DNA from: Corynebacterium sp. zg-331 | GTDB taxonomy: Bacteria > Actinomycetota > Actinomycetes > Mycobacteriales > Mycobacteriaceae | Direction of reading: 5' to 3' | Assembly: GCF_014267345.1 (NCBI RefSeq) | Contig: NZ_JACMYD010000001.1 | Coordinates: 62,001 to 126,000, forward strand | DNA: 64,000 nt | Shown: one piece after another, positions 47,058 to 55,708 of the stretch | Layout: every line of letters begins with the position of its first letter | Position numbering within the stretch: the first letter of the stretch is position 1 | Made by a program: the position numbers and the translations under genes | Notes under the pieces: model-generated | What the model saw: only the letters and a program-made list of their open reading frames with translations | What the model was told of the DNA's origin: nothing | Databases searched by the model: none

Positions 47058-48531
47058 CTAAAAGCTCGACGAGCCGCCCCCGCCGCTAAAGCCGGAGGAA
47101 TACGTGGTGTTCGTGGCGGAGGACGAGGACTGCGCCGATTGATGCGCCTCGATGTTGCTGCTGTGCCAGTGGGTGAGGATCGCGTAGGTCATCATGTTGT
47201 GATAGCGCTACTCCGGCTCGGAGAGGGTGGGGTGATGCAGCTTCGTATATTCCTTGACGTCGGAGAGCTCGCGGCGCTTGATCTCTTCCAGCGCGGCCTG
47301 ATAGTCGTTGAGCACCCGCACCAGGCTGGGCAGGAAGTTCTCGCTGCGGACCTGGTCGGAAAGATCCTCGATGCGTCGCTGGATGTCATGCAATTCGGCC
47401 TTGAGTTCCTTGCTGTTGGTACCTAGCCTAGCGCGGCTTTGTGCACGTCGCCGCGCAGATCCTCAAAGTCGGCCTGGCGGGCGGCCTCGTCGCCGCGCTC
47501 TATCTCAAAGAGGCGGTTAATATGGCCCTAGGCCGTCTCGATGTGCCTGATCGTGGTGGCGGCCTTGGCGATGACGCCGTGCTGGCCCGCCATGACCTTA
47601 TCGTCATCGGTGTCGAGAGAACTTAGCCCGTGGGCACCGGACGTCTCCTCGTTGAGAGCAAGGAAGCGATCGCGCACGCTGGCCCATTGATCGCGCAGGT
47701 GTGCATCAGCCAAGGGGCTGCTCAGCGAGTTCGCCCGGATGTCGATCTCTTCGAGGCGCTGGGCAATCTCGCCATACGAGCCCAGAACCAGGTCCAGGTC
47801 CTCGCGGGCCCTGTGCGGCCTTCTTCCTGCGCTTATTCCGCACAAAGGTCAGGGCGCCGCCGACGCCCCCGGCCACTGCTCCGGCTCCCACCCCGCCCCG
47901 ATCCCGGTGGCGGCGCGCTCGCTTACGGCGTCGTCGTATAGGCGCTGCTCCAGTGCCGGGACGTCCGTGGCGGTGCGCGCCGAGTGGAAAAGCCCGGCTG
48001 GTATGTTGCCGTCTCGCACGCCGGGCTTCATGGCGTCCAGGGCGTCATCCAGCCCGGGACCTTCCCACAGGTGCAGGGCGTCACAGACGTCGTTGCCGCA
48101 GGCCACAAAGGCGTTCCGTGGATCGAGGCCGACGCCCACGATGAGGGTGCCGTGAGAATAATGATCGTCGTCGGGGGCGATGAGGTCGGGGTGCTGATTG
48201 CGCACGTGTTCTTCCAGGGAATCCAGCACGTTGTCCTTATTCCGGGCAAAGACCACGTAGTACAGGCCGGTGACCACGCTGGGCGGGTGCAGGCGCTCGG
48301 CGTCGAGGCGCAGGCGGGTCTCGTCCTCCGCACTGAGCACGTCCTGGGGATCGTCGATCGTTACGGGCACGTTGTCGCGGGGGCAAGGGTCTCGCGCGGG
48401 GCGGTGATGTGTTCTCCGGGAACCGGTGCTTCCTGGAGGGCCCATGTGGCCGCTCCGGCACCCGTACCGACGAGCACGGTGGCCGGGGCGCTCAGGAGGA
48501 TTTCTGTTCCGAGTCTGTGTGTGCCTGGCAT
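47058..48531 (-). pseudogene. DUF5129-type membrane/secreted protein, heavily disrupted
   Basis: Pieces in several frames add up to one corynebacterial DUF5129 (TPM-like) protein. In order they are a start MPGTHRLGTEILLSAPATVL, then VTIDDPQDVLSAEDETRLRL and LIVGVGLDPRNAFVACGNDV, a glycine-rich membrane segment GAGAVAGGVGGALTFVRNKR, REDLDLVLGSYGEIAQRLEE, a helical part with LHDIQRRIEDLSDQVRSENF, and a Ser/Gly tail SGFSGGGGSSSF. Frameshifts lie near 48378, 47895, 47812 and about 47420, and in-frame TAG codons at 47528, 47423 and 47208. The gene cannot make a full protein. Confidence 0.82.
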
Positions 48532-48565
48532 AGCCGCCAGGGTAGATCGCCTCGTTTGGTTCCGG

Positions 48566-49660
48566 CTACGCGATGGCACCAACCGTGGGGGAACTACCCA
48601 GGTAGGTGGCCCGGCGTAGAGCCTCCTCCAAGGGGCCGCGCCGGTATCGGGCGCGCCACAGGCAACACAGCGCCAGGGCGGCGACGATGGAGCCTAACCA
48701 CCAGGCCGGGTGCCCCTGCGCGGAGGGAGAGATAGCGTCGGGCGCCCCGGGCATGGCCAGATCGCTCGGCTTCCCCGGTTCCGGGCCTGCCGGGGCGGGG
48801 CCTTTTGCTGGGCTGGTGGCATAGACGGCCTCCTGCGGCGCGGCGTGGTAATCCGGGTAGCCGCCCAGGGGAATCGCGGCGGTGAGCACGTGGGCCACGT
48901 ACACCGTCAGGGCCATCGTGCCCATGCTGCGCAGCGGGTAGAGCACCGCCGTTGCCGCGCGGGGGCCGGTGAGTAGCAGACACAGGCCGATGACTCCGGT
49001 GGCTACCGCGTAGGAATACGGCACGTCCAGGGGGTTGCCACCGTGGCCCAATTCCCCGGTGAGGTGGCGCTGCCACACCGCGTATCCTCCGGCGAGCAGC
49101 CCCAGGGCGGTGAGGGCAAGGCGGGCTCCAAGCCCGGTGGCCAAGGCTCGGTAGAGCGCCATGCCGAATAGCCCGTAGGCCAGCCAGTCGAGCACGGGGT
49201 AGACCCCGGAGAGGAGCGGGCTTTGGGCCAGTAGCTCCGGTTGGGGCTGATAGAGACCCAGGCCCCAACCCAGCAGCGGAAGGACCACCGCCCCGGTAAC
49301 GAGGTAGCCGGTGTGCCACCGGGTGCACGTGCCCAGGGCCAGGTAGATCGCGCCGATGGAGCCGAGCACCACGGCGATGGCCGACTGCACGGTGGCCAGC
49401 ACCATGCCCAGGGCCACGAGGATCACCCCGCGCAGCAGGGTGCGATGCCGGGCGGCCGTCAGGGCGGGGCCGCCGGTGGCATCGGCCCGCTCGTGCATGA
49501 GGCCCAGCGATATACCGGCCAGAACCGCGAAGAGCGCGGAGGGGAACCCATTACTGAGCGCGGCGAGCCAGGGGTGGTGGGGGCCGAGGTGGGCGGTCAT
49601 CATGCCGAGGATGGCCAGCGCCCGGGCGAGGTCGAGGCCGTGGATGCGGGTGTGGTGCAT
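48566..49660 (-). CDS. polytopic membrane protein, acyltransferase/DUF418-like
   Basis: The 364-residue protein starts RIHGLDLARALAILGMMTAH, a start shared by heparan-alpha-glucosaminide N-acetyltransferase-like and DUF418 membrane proteins. It has about ten hydrophobic segments and ends with a Pro/Ala/Gly linker and a last segment SIVAALALCCLWRARYRRGP. These families move acyl groups across or at the membrane, but no substrate can be assigned. It lies right next to the DUF5129 pseudogene and is itself intact. Confidence 0.72.
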   Translation of the reverse strand: MHHTRIHGLDLARALAILGMMTAHLGPHHPWLAALSNGFPSALFAVLAGISLGLMHERADATGGPALTAARHRTLLRGVILVALGMVLATVQSAIAVVLGSIGAIYLALGTCTRWHTGYLVTGAVVLPLLGWGLGLYQPQPELLAQSPLLSGVYPVLDWLAYGLFGMALYRALATGLGARLALTALGLLAGGYAVWQRHLTGELGHGGNPLDVPYSYAVATGVIGLCLLLTGPRAATAVLYPLRSMGTMALTVYVAHVLTAAIPLGGYPDYHAAPQEAVYATSPAKGPAPAGPEPGKPSDLAMPGAPDAISPSAQGHPAWWLGSIVAALALCCLWRARYRRGPLEEALRRATYLGSSPTVGAIA

Positions 49661-49820
49661 GGTGCCTTAGCGTGGCACGAATGGGTGAGCGGTGCTACCG
49701 CGCGGGGGTAAGCGGGGGCCTTGATTATCCGGGGCTATTCTGTATGTTCTTTCCAGACAGATAAGTCTATTATCGACGCCGCGCCCACCCTGCGCGCCGC
49801 TCGAGGAAAGGCACAAGCCC

Positions 49821-51158
49821 ATGATGATCACCGGACTAGCCCTCGGCGCCGCCCTGGGCGCGGTCATGCAGCGCGGACGCTTCTGCGTGACCGGAATGCT
49901 GCGCGATATTTTCCTGCAACGCTCGTGGCGCGGCTTTACCGGCCTGCTCATCGTGATCTCCGTGCACGCGGTGGGCCTGGCGGCACTGACCAGCGCGGGG
50001 ATCATCGCCCCGGAGTATGACGATCTCGCGCCGGTGGCCGTGATCGTGGGCGGGTTGATCTTTGGCCTGGGCATCGTGTTGGCGGGTGGCTGCGCCTCCG
50101 GCACCTGGTACCGCTCGGCGGAGGGCCTGGTCGGATCGTGGATCGCCCTGGCCACTTATGCTCTTTCCTCCGCCGCGATGAAAAGCGGGGTGCTGCGCGG
50201 CCTCAACGAGGCCCTGCACACCCACACCGTGCCCCTGCGCAGCCTCCCGCAGAGCCTCGGGGTCTCACCCTGGTGGTTCGCCCTGGCGCTCGGCGGGCTC
50301 ACCACCGTGCTGGCGTGCCGCTACCTTGCCGCCGAGAAGTCGGTGGCCACGCTGCACCGCCGGGCCTGGCGGCGCCCGCTGCACCTGTACGCCGCCGCCG
50401 TGATCGTCGGCCTGCTCGGTGTGCTGGCCTGGCCGCTCTCCGCCGCCACCGGCCGCAACGACGGCCTGGGGATCACCACCCCCTCCTCCAACGTGCTGCG
50501 CTACCTCGTCACCGGCGACGCCGAGCGCGTGGACTGGGGCGTGATGCTCGTGCTCGGGCTGTTCCTCGGCGCCTTCGCGGCGGCCAAGGCCACCGGGGAG
50601 TTCCGCGTGCCCGACGCCACCGCCGCGCGCTGCGCCGTGATCGGCGGGCTGGCCATGGGGGTGGGGGCCTCGCTCGCCGGCGGCTGCACCGTGGGCAACG
50701 GCATGGTACAAACCTCGCTGTTTACCTACCAGGGCTGGTTGGCATTGCTCTTTATCGCCTTGGGGGTGGGGCTGGGCGCGCGCCTGTGGCTGCGTCCCCG
50801 GGGTGCGGTGACCTCTGTGGAACCGGGAAAAGTCGGCTCGATGAGCGCCCTGCCGAGCGTGCACGGGCTGGTGAGCGTGGGGGCGTCATCGAGCGCCAGC
50901 GAACGCGGTGCGGTGGCCACGCTCGCGCCGGGGCGCTACCGCCTGGACACCTTCGGTGCGGTGTGCCCCTTCCCCCTGATCGAGGCCAAGGAGGCCATGA
51001 ATCGACTCAACGCGGGCGAGGAGCTGGTGATCGACTTCGACTGCACTCAGGCCACAGACTCCCTGCCGCGCTGGGCGGCCGAGGAGGGACACGAGGTAGT
51101 GGACTTCTCCGAGCGCGGCGCGGCCGGGTGGAGCATCACCATCCGCAAGGGCGCGTAG
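49821..51158 (+). CDS. YeeE/YedE thiosulfate transporter fused to TusA
   Basis: The 445-residue protein joins a TsuA-type transporter to a sulfur-carrier domain. The membrane part has the three conserved cysteine loops: QRGRFCVTGMLRDI, GGCASGTWYRSAEG and GGCTVGNGMVQTSL. From about residue 370 it is TusA/SirA-like, with the active cysteine in FGAVCPFPLIEAKEAM and DFDCTQATDSLPRWAAEEGH. Thiosulfate would enter and its sulfur could pass straight to the carrier cysteine. In E. coli-type systems the two are separate genes (yeeE, yeeD). GGAAAGG lies 10 nt before the ATG. Confidence 0.9.
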   Translation: MMITGLALGAALGAVMQRGRFCVTGMLRDIFLQRSWRGFTGLLIVISVHAVGLAALTSAGIIAPEYDDLAPVAVIVGGLIFGLGIVLAGGCASGTWYRSAEGLVGSWIALATYALSSAAMKSGVLRGLNEALHTHTVPLRSLPQSLGVSPWWFALALGGLTTVLACRYLAAEKSVATLHRRAWRRPLHLYAAAVIVGLLGVLAWPLSAATGRNDGLGITTPSSNVLRYLVTGDAERVDWGVMLVLGLFLGAFAAAKATGEFRVPDATAARCAVIGGLAMGVGASLAGGCTVGNGMVQTSLFTYQGWLALLFIALGVGLGARLWLRPRGAVTSVEPGKVGSMSALPSVHGLVSVGASSSASERGAVATLAPGRYRLDTFGAVCPFPLIEAKEAMNRLNAGEELVIDFDCTQATDSLPRWAAEEGHEVVDFSERGAAGWSITIRKGA

Positions 51159-51177
51159 CGGGCGACCATGGCTCGAG

Positions 51178-51208
51178 GGCACGCCCCGGCATGGAGCGGT
51201 GGCGTGCC
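51178..51208. terminator. hairpin after the thiosulfate transporter gene
   Basis: GGCACGCC pairs perfectly with GGCGTGCC across a 15-nt loop, 20 nt after the stop. There is no T-run. Confidence 0.4.
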
Positions 51209-51220
51209 GGGCATGTGGGC

Positions 51221-51226
51221 TACACT
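51221..51226 (+). promoter_or_regulatory. -10 box of a short leaderless ORF
   Basis: TACACT lies 7 nt before ATG at 51234, the same arrangement as for several intact leaderless genes here. Confidence 0.4.
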
Positions 51227-51233
51227 CTGGACT

Positions 51234-51374
51234 ATGGAGCCCTGGATGGATCGGGAGCAGGTGCTGCTCTCCGGCGCGGAAGCCCACGAATTTGACCAGA
51301 TGATGGGGATCTTTGAGGTGCCCGAGGAGCACCTGCTGGATCTTTCCCTGCTGCCACGCATGTATTCCAGCTAG
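51234..51374 (+). CDS. 46-residue acidic protein, unknown
   Basis: This short ORF encodes MDREQVLLSGAEAHEFDQMM then IFEVPEEHLLDLSLL, with a Pro-Arg-Met-Tyr end. It is acidic and probably helical. A leaderless-type promoter supports expression. Its stop abuts the GTG of the nucleoside hydrolase remnant, so it may have been its upstream partner. I do not recognise the family; it may itself be a truncated remnant. Confidence 0.4.
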   Translation: MEPWMDREQVLLSGAEAHEFDQMMGIFEVPEEHLLDLSLLPRMYSS

Positions 51375-51581
51375 GTGGAGCCGACGGCGCGAAAGATCAT
51401 CCTGGACTGCAACCCCGGCCACGATGACGCCGTGGCCCTCCTGTTCGCCGCGGGTAGCAATTAAACCCTCGATGAGGTCACCCACAACGCCCGGCAGGTC
51501 ATGACCATCGCCGGGCTGACCGATGTCCCTCTCCCCGCCGGTTGCGCCCGCCCCCTGGTGCGCCCGGTGGAGGCGGCACCC
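51375..51581 (+). pseudogene. nucleoside hydrolase remnant
   Basis: From GTG at 51375 the frame reads KIILDCNPGHDDAVALLFAA, the calcium and ribose-binding start of inosine-uridine nucleoside hydrolases. It then reads GSN, TAA at 51462, TLDEVTHNARQVMTIAGLTD, then VPLPAGCARPLVRP. Compared with the family (GGNQTLxKVTxNA), about 18 codons are missing after LLFAAG and a CAA has become TAA. The rest of the gene is absent. A ribokinase gene lies 1.7 kb away, consistent with a lost nucleoside-salvage unit. Confidence 0.75.
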
Positions 51582-51619
51582 GGGCGCGCGGTGGTGGCGG
51601 AGAACTCCTCCCACAGGCG

Positions 51620-51733
51620 CGCTGCCGTTGTCCACGGCGTCCTCGTAGTCTTCGATGTCGCCCTGGACGTCGGAAAGCACGTCCACGATCGCCAGGGGCG
51701 GGCTCGTGGGCTCGGGGACGGCCCGCATTATCG
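51620..51733 (-). pseudogene. metallophosphoesterase N-terminal remnant
   Basis: On the minus strand the segment LAIVDVLSDVQGDIEDYEDA followed by VDNG resembles the start of calcineurin-type phosphoesterases (LSDVQGDL with the first metal ligand). Nothing beyond this start is recognisable and no intact frame follows. Between 51581 and 51810 nothing else is supported. Confidence 0.35.
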
Positions 51734-51809
51734 CAGCCGGGGGAGAAGCCCCGGTGAACGGAGGAAAGAGCTGGGATGAGCGTTGGCGGAACGTCGGGTA
51801 AACGCGGAC

Positions 51810-51895
51810 GGCCATATGACTCAACGGAAACCGGCCATATCACTTAATAAAACCGAGCCATATGATGCAATAAAAACCGGCCATATCACTCAGTG
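51810..51895. repeat. four-copy 23-bp-period repeat upstream of the DUF4143 ATPase
   Basis: GCCATAT occurs at 51811, 51834, 51857 and 51880, exactly 23 bp apart. Each is preceded by GG (AG in the third) and followed alternately by GA and CA; the next bases are CT(C/T)AA-like and the first three units end AAACC or AAAACC. The last copy overlaps the -35 region of the likely ATPase promoter (TATCCT at 51899-51904). It looks like a helically phased operator array. Confidence 0.85.
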
Positions 51896-51942
51896 TGCTA
51901 TCCTCAGCTGGGAAAACGAGGTAGGGAAGGGGTAGTACGAGG

Positions 51943-53205
51943 GTGGCCAACTATCTGCCGAGAATCGCCGATGCGAGGCTGGCGCGCGCCCTAGTGGAGA
52001 GCGGGGCGGTACAGATCAAGGGGCCCAAGTGGTGTGGCAAGACGGCCACGGCCCTGCAGCAGGCGGGCAGCGTGATGTATCTGCAAGACCCTGACTATTC
52101 GGCCTCGTATCTAGCCCTGGCGGAGGCGAAGCCCTCCAAGCTTTTGGAGGGGGAGGTGCCCAGGCTCATTGACGAGTGGCAGATGGCGCCTCGGCTATGG
52201 GACGCCGTTCGCTTTGCCGTGGACCGCAGGGGCGAGCCCGGGCAGTTCATTCTCACCGGATCGAGCACGCCGACCGTCACCCCGGCGCACTCTGGGGTCG
52301 GGCGGATCACGAGCCTGGTGATGCGCCCCATGACTCTGTACGAGTCGCGGGAATCCAGCGGGGATGTCTCGCTCGGGGATCTCTTCTCGAACCCCGGCGA
52401 GAACATCGGGTCCATTTCCACCCTGGACGTGGAGGACCTGGCGCATGTCCTGTGCCGGGGCGGGTGGCCCGCGGGGGTTGCCTCGGCGCAGGATCGAGGG
52501 GCGCGGCTCGCCCATGCGTACGTGGACGGGCTCATCGAGTCGGATATTTCCCGCGTCGATGGGGTCAATCGCAACGCCACGCGGATGCGCGCCCTCATGC
52601 GGTCGTACGCGCGCCACGTATCCACGCAGGCGTCGCAGGCGACTATAGCGGCGGACCTCGCCGCCAACGATGAGGCGATGTCGCCCAACACCGTCAGCGA
52701 TTACCTCGATGCCCTGGCTCGCGCGTACATCACGGACGAGGTAGAGGCGTGGAACCCCGCGCTGCGCTCCAAGACGGTGGTGCGCACCAGCCCCACCAGG
52801 CACTTTGTGGACCCCTCGGTGGGAACCGCCCTGATGCGCGCCAACCCTGCGGACCTGTTGCGAGACATGGAGGTCTACGGGCTCCTCTTCGAGTCCCTGT
52901 GTGTGCGCGACCTGCGCGTGTACGCCGAGGCGATCGACGGAACGCTCCTGCACTATCGGGACAAGACCGGCCTGGAGGCGGACGCGGTGCTCGTGCTCGC
53001 GGACGGCCGCTGGGCGCCGATAGAGATCAAGCTTGGGGAACGTCAGGTGGACGAGGCCGCGGCGAACCTGAACAAACTGGCCAACAGGGTAGATAGCGCG
53101 CGCATGGGTGCGCCCTCCTTCCTCGCCGTGGTCACCGGCGGTCGGGCCGCTTATCGACGCCCCGACGGGGTGTACGTGATCCCCCTGGCGTGCCTGCGGC
53201 CGTAG
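51943..53205 (+). CDS. DUF4143 AAA ATPase (AAA_14 with nuclease-like C-terminus)
   Basis: The 420-residue protein has an AAA_14 N-terminal domain with Walker A GPKWCGKTATALQQAG, Walker B VPRLIDEWQ and GQFILTGSST. The C-terminal DUF4143 domain carries a PD-(D/E)XK-like strand set (EADAVLVLADGRWAPIEIKL). These ATPases are frequent, horizontally spread and of unknown role. Single-gene distribution and phage-defence or addiction roles have been suggested, without firm proof known to me. GTG at 51943 opens the conserved YLPRIADARL. It ends 1 bp from the ribokinase stop, convergent. Confidence 0.88.
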   Translation: MANYLPRIADARLARALVESGAVQIKGPKWCGKTATALQQAGSVMYLQDPDYSASYLALAEAKPSKLLEGEVPRLIDEWQMAPRLWDAVRFAVDRRGEPGQFILTGSSTPTVTPAHSGVGRITSLVMRPMTLYESRESSGDVSLGDLFSNPGENIGSISTLDVEDLAHVLCRGGWPAGVASAQDRGARLAHAYVDGLIESDISRVDGVNRNATRMRALMRSYARHVSTQASQATIAADLAANDEAMSPNTVSDYLDALARAYITDEVEAWNPALRSKTVVRTSPTRHFVDPSVGTALMRANPADLLRDMEVYGLLFESLCVRDLRVYAEAIDGTLLHYRDKTGLEADAVLVLADGRWAPIEIKLGERQVDEAAANLNKLANRVDSARMGAPSFLAVVTGGRAAYRRPDGVYVIPLACLRP

Positions 53206-53206
53206 G

Positions 53207-54115
53207 CTACTCCGGCAACTCGTCCTCCAACCCGGGGTAGGAGGCCTGCGCGCCGTGTCCCGTGGCGGCGTAGGCGCCCACGCGCGCGGCGTGACGGGCG
53301 GCGTCGATGAGCGACGCCCCTTCGGCCAGCTGGGCGACGAAGGCACCAGCGAAGGCATCGCCCGCCCCGGTGGTATCCACGGGCGTGATTGCGGGGGTAG
53401 GGATCGGGGTCACCTCCTCGCCCCGGGCCACCAGGGCACCGCACTCGCCCAGCGTGAGCACCACGGAGGCAAAGCCCACCGCGATTAGGGCGCGGGCGAG
53501 GTCCTCGGGGGTGTCGGAGTCGAGGGGGCGCCCGAGCTGGTCGAGGATCAGCCCGGCCTCGTGCTCGTTGGCGATGAGGGGATCGGCGCGCAGTAGCGCC
53601 TCCCTGGGCACGGGCACGACGGGGGCGAGGTTGACGACCACCCGGGTGCGCGGCCCGGCCTCCGCCACGGCGCGGGCAAAGCCCTCGGCGGGAATCTCGC
53701 CCTGCAGCAGGATCACGGCGGCCTCGCGCAGGGTGGCGGCGTGGCGTTCCATGTACTCCCCGGTCACCGCGGCGTTGGCCCCGGGCACCACGATGATGGA
53801 GTTCTCCCCGTCGCAGGAGACGGTGATCACGGCCAGGCCCGTGGGGCCGTCCACCTCGGCCACCCCGGTGCAGTCCACCCCGCTGGTGCGCAGGTGCTCG
53901 GTGGCCGGGGCGGCGTAGGGATCGCACCCCACCGCGCCGATCAGCGCTACGTCTGCGCCCTGGAGCGCGGCGGCCACGGCCTGGTTGGCCCCCTTGCCTC
54001 CGGCAGACACGGTGCCCCCGGCACCGGCCAGGGTCTCGCCGGGGTGGGGGTGGCGCGGGGCGCGCACGGTGAGGTCGGCGTTGATGGAGCCGACCACCAC
54101 GACCTTCTTCGTCAC
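53207..54115 (-). CDS. rbsK: ribokinase
   Basis: RbsK phosphorylates ribose at O5. The 302-residue PfkB-family protein has VVGSINADLTV, the substrate loop GGKGANQAVAAAL, and the ATP/anion-hole motif VDTTGAGDAFAGAFVAQLA with the catalytic Asp near residue 255. It starts at GTG 54115, with AAGGAGAAC upstream. No ribose ABC importer is nearby. The nucleoside hydrolase remnant suggests ribose once came from nucleosides. Confidence 0.93.
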   Translation of the reverse strand: MTKKVVVVGSINADLTVRAPRHPHPGETLAGAGGTVSAGGKGANQAVAAALQGADVALIGAVGCDPYAAPATEHLRTSGVDCTGVAEVDGPTGLAVITVSCDGENSIIVVPGANAAVTGEYMERHAATLREAAVILLQGEIPAEGFARAVAEAGPRTRVVVNLAPVVPVPREALLRADPLIANEHEAGLILDQLGRPLDSDTPEDLARALIAVGFASVVLTLGECGALVARGEEVTPIPTPAITPVDTTGAGDAFAGAFVAQLAEGASLIDAARHAARVGAYAATGHGAQASYPGLEDELPE

Positions 54116-54282
54116 GGTGTTCTCCTTGCCTCGGGGTGGTGCCGGGGCACAGCCTAGCCGGTGGAGCGTGTTTTCCTCACTCCTGTGTGATGGCTGTGCA
54201 TTCCCGTGGCACCACAACTCCGGGGGAGAAACTTTTCTCATCTTTGTGTGACGCACGTGCACCCCACCAGTCCCACAGCCCA

Positions 54283-54328
54283 GAGAAAACCGGCGGCACC
54301 TCACCAAGAAGATAAGGGCACCGCCGGT
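54283..54328 (-). terminator. lldD terminator
   Basis: On the minus strand ACCGGCGGTGCC pairs perfectly with GGTGCCGCCGGT across a 16-nt loop, then TTTTCTCTG follows. It lies 20 nt after the lldD stop. The rest of the 233-bp gap to rbsK shows no further gene. Confidence 0.85.
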
Positions 54329-54348
54329 GTAGTAGCGGAAAGCAGGTC

Positions 54349-55626
54349 TTAGACGAAGCCCCCGCGATCCTCGCGCACGTCGAAGTCGATCTGGCGTGGG
54401 TTGAGCCGGTTGAGCTGGGTCACGTGCTGCGGGCCGAGCTCTTCCACGGAGGAGACCTGGAGCAGCTGCATGGTGCGACGGATCTGGCTGGCCAGGATCT
54501 CGATGGTGCGGTCCACCCCGGCCTCGCCGCCGGCCATGAGGCCGTAGAGGTAGGCGCGGCCGATGAACGTGAACTTGGCGCCCATCGCCAGGGCTGCCAC
54601 GATGTCCGCGCCGTGCATGATGCCGGTGTCCATGGCCACGTCGAGGTCCTTGCCCACCTCGCGCACCACCTCGGGCAGGAGATGGAAGGGCACGGGTGCG
54701 CGGTCGAGCTGGCGGCCACCGTGGTTGGACAAGATGATGCCGTCCACGCCCAGGTCTGCGAGCTTCTTGGAGTCCTCCAGGTTCTGCACGCCCTTGACCA
54801 CGAGCTTGCCGGGCCACAGGGAGCGGATCTCGTCAAGGTCGTCGAACTTGATGGTGGGATCCATCGCGTTGTTGAGCAGTTCGCCCACGGTGCCGCCGGT
54901 GGTGGTGAGGGAGGCGAACTCCAGCGGCGGGGTGGTCAGGAAGTCCCACCACCACCAGGGACGCGGGATGGCGTTGAGCACGGTCCCCAGGGAGATCTGC
55001 GGGGGGATGGAAAAACCGTTGCGGGCGTCGCGCAGGCGGGCACCGGCCACGGGGGTATCCACGGTGAAAAACAGGGTGTCAAACCCCGCCTGGGCGGCGC
55101 GTTCCACCAGGCCGTAGGAGATGGAGCGATCGCGCATGACGTAGAGCTGGAACATGTTGCGCCCGTGCGGATTGGCCTTCTTCACGTCCTCGATGGAGGT
55201 GGTGCCCAGGGTGGACAGCGCGAAGGGGATGCCCGCGCGGCCCGCGGCGCTGGCGCCGGCCACCTCGCCCTCGGTCTGCATGAGTCGGGTAAAACCGGTG
55301 GGGGCGATGCCGAAGGGCAGGGCGGAGGGGCCGCCGAAGATCTCGCAGGAGGTGTCCAGCTGGGAGACGTCCTTGAGGATGGAGGGGTGGAACTCCACGT
55401 CCTTGAAGGCCTGGCGGGCGCGGTGCATGGAGATTTCGTCGTCGGCGGCACCGTCGGTGTAGTCGAAGGCGGCGGCGGGGGTGCGGCGCTTGGCGATGGC
55501 GCGGAGGTCATCGATGGTCTGCGCCTTGCTCAGGCGGGCGCGCTTGAGGTTGAGATCCGGGGTCTTGAACTTCAGCAGGTCGAAGATCTCGGCAGGGTTG
55601 GGAACTTGGCGTGGGATTTTTGCCAT
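54349..55626 (-). CDS. lldD: quinone-dependent L-lactate dehydrogenase
   Basis: LldD is an FMN enzyme that oxidises L-lactate to pyruvate and feeds the quinone pool at the membrane. The 425-residue protein has [42 protein letters not shown], the lysine in KLVVKGVQ, the catalytic histidine in [11 protein letters not shown] and [25 protein letters not shown] lies about 12 nt before the ATG. A short inverted repeat upstream (55709-55722) may bind a regulator such as LldR. No lactate permease gene adjoins it. Confidence 0.94.
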   Translation of the reverse strand: MAKIPRQVPNPAEIFDLLKFKTPDLNLKRARLSKAQTIDDLRAIAKRRTPAAAFDYTDGAADDEISMHRARQAFKDVEFHPSILKDVSQLDTSCEIFGGPSALPFGIAPTGFTRLMQTEGEVAGASAAGRAGIPFALSTLGTTSIEDVKKANPHGRNMFQLYVMRDRSISYGLVERAAQAGFDTLFFTVDTPVAGARLRDARNGFSIPPQISLGTVLNAIPRPWWWWDFLTTPPLEFASLTTTGGTVGELLNNAMDPTIKFDDLDEIRSLWPGKLVVKGVQNLEDSKKLADLGVDGIILSNHGGRQLDRAPVPFHLLPEVVREVGKDLDVAMDTGIMHGADIVAALAMGAKFTFIGRAYLYGLMAGGEAGVDRTIEILASQIRRTMQLLQVSSVEELGPQHVTQLNRLNPRQIDFDVREDRGGFV

Positions 55627-55708
55627 GATTCTGCGTGGTGCTCCTTATGGGGAATAATCTTTTTCCGCATTTTATCCCGGTGCCCGCGCGCTAAAAGATA
55701 TGACCACC

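Noticed and set aside
47058-47530. Stop-codon recoding, since all in-frame stops in the DUF5129 gene are TAG
   Set aside because: Real genes in the window end with TAG normally (for example pdxT and the acyl-CoA dehydrogenase), and the region also has frameshifts, so simple decay explains it.
49975-51295. 385-residue alternative frame over the thiosulfate transporter gene
   Set aside because: It reads as Arg/Gly/Ala-rich shadow sequence, while the other frame has all conserved cysteine motifs.
51810-51895. CRISPR-like array
   Set aside because: Units are only 23 bp in total, with a 7-8 bp conserved core and no spacer-length variable part; no cas genes are present. A promoter operator array fits better.
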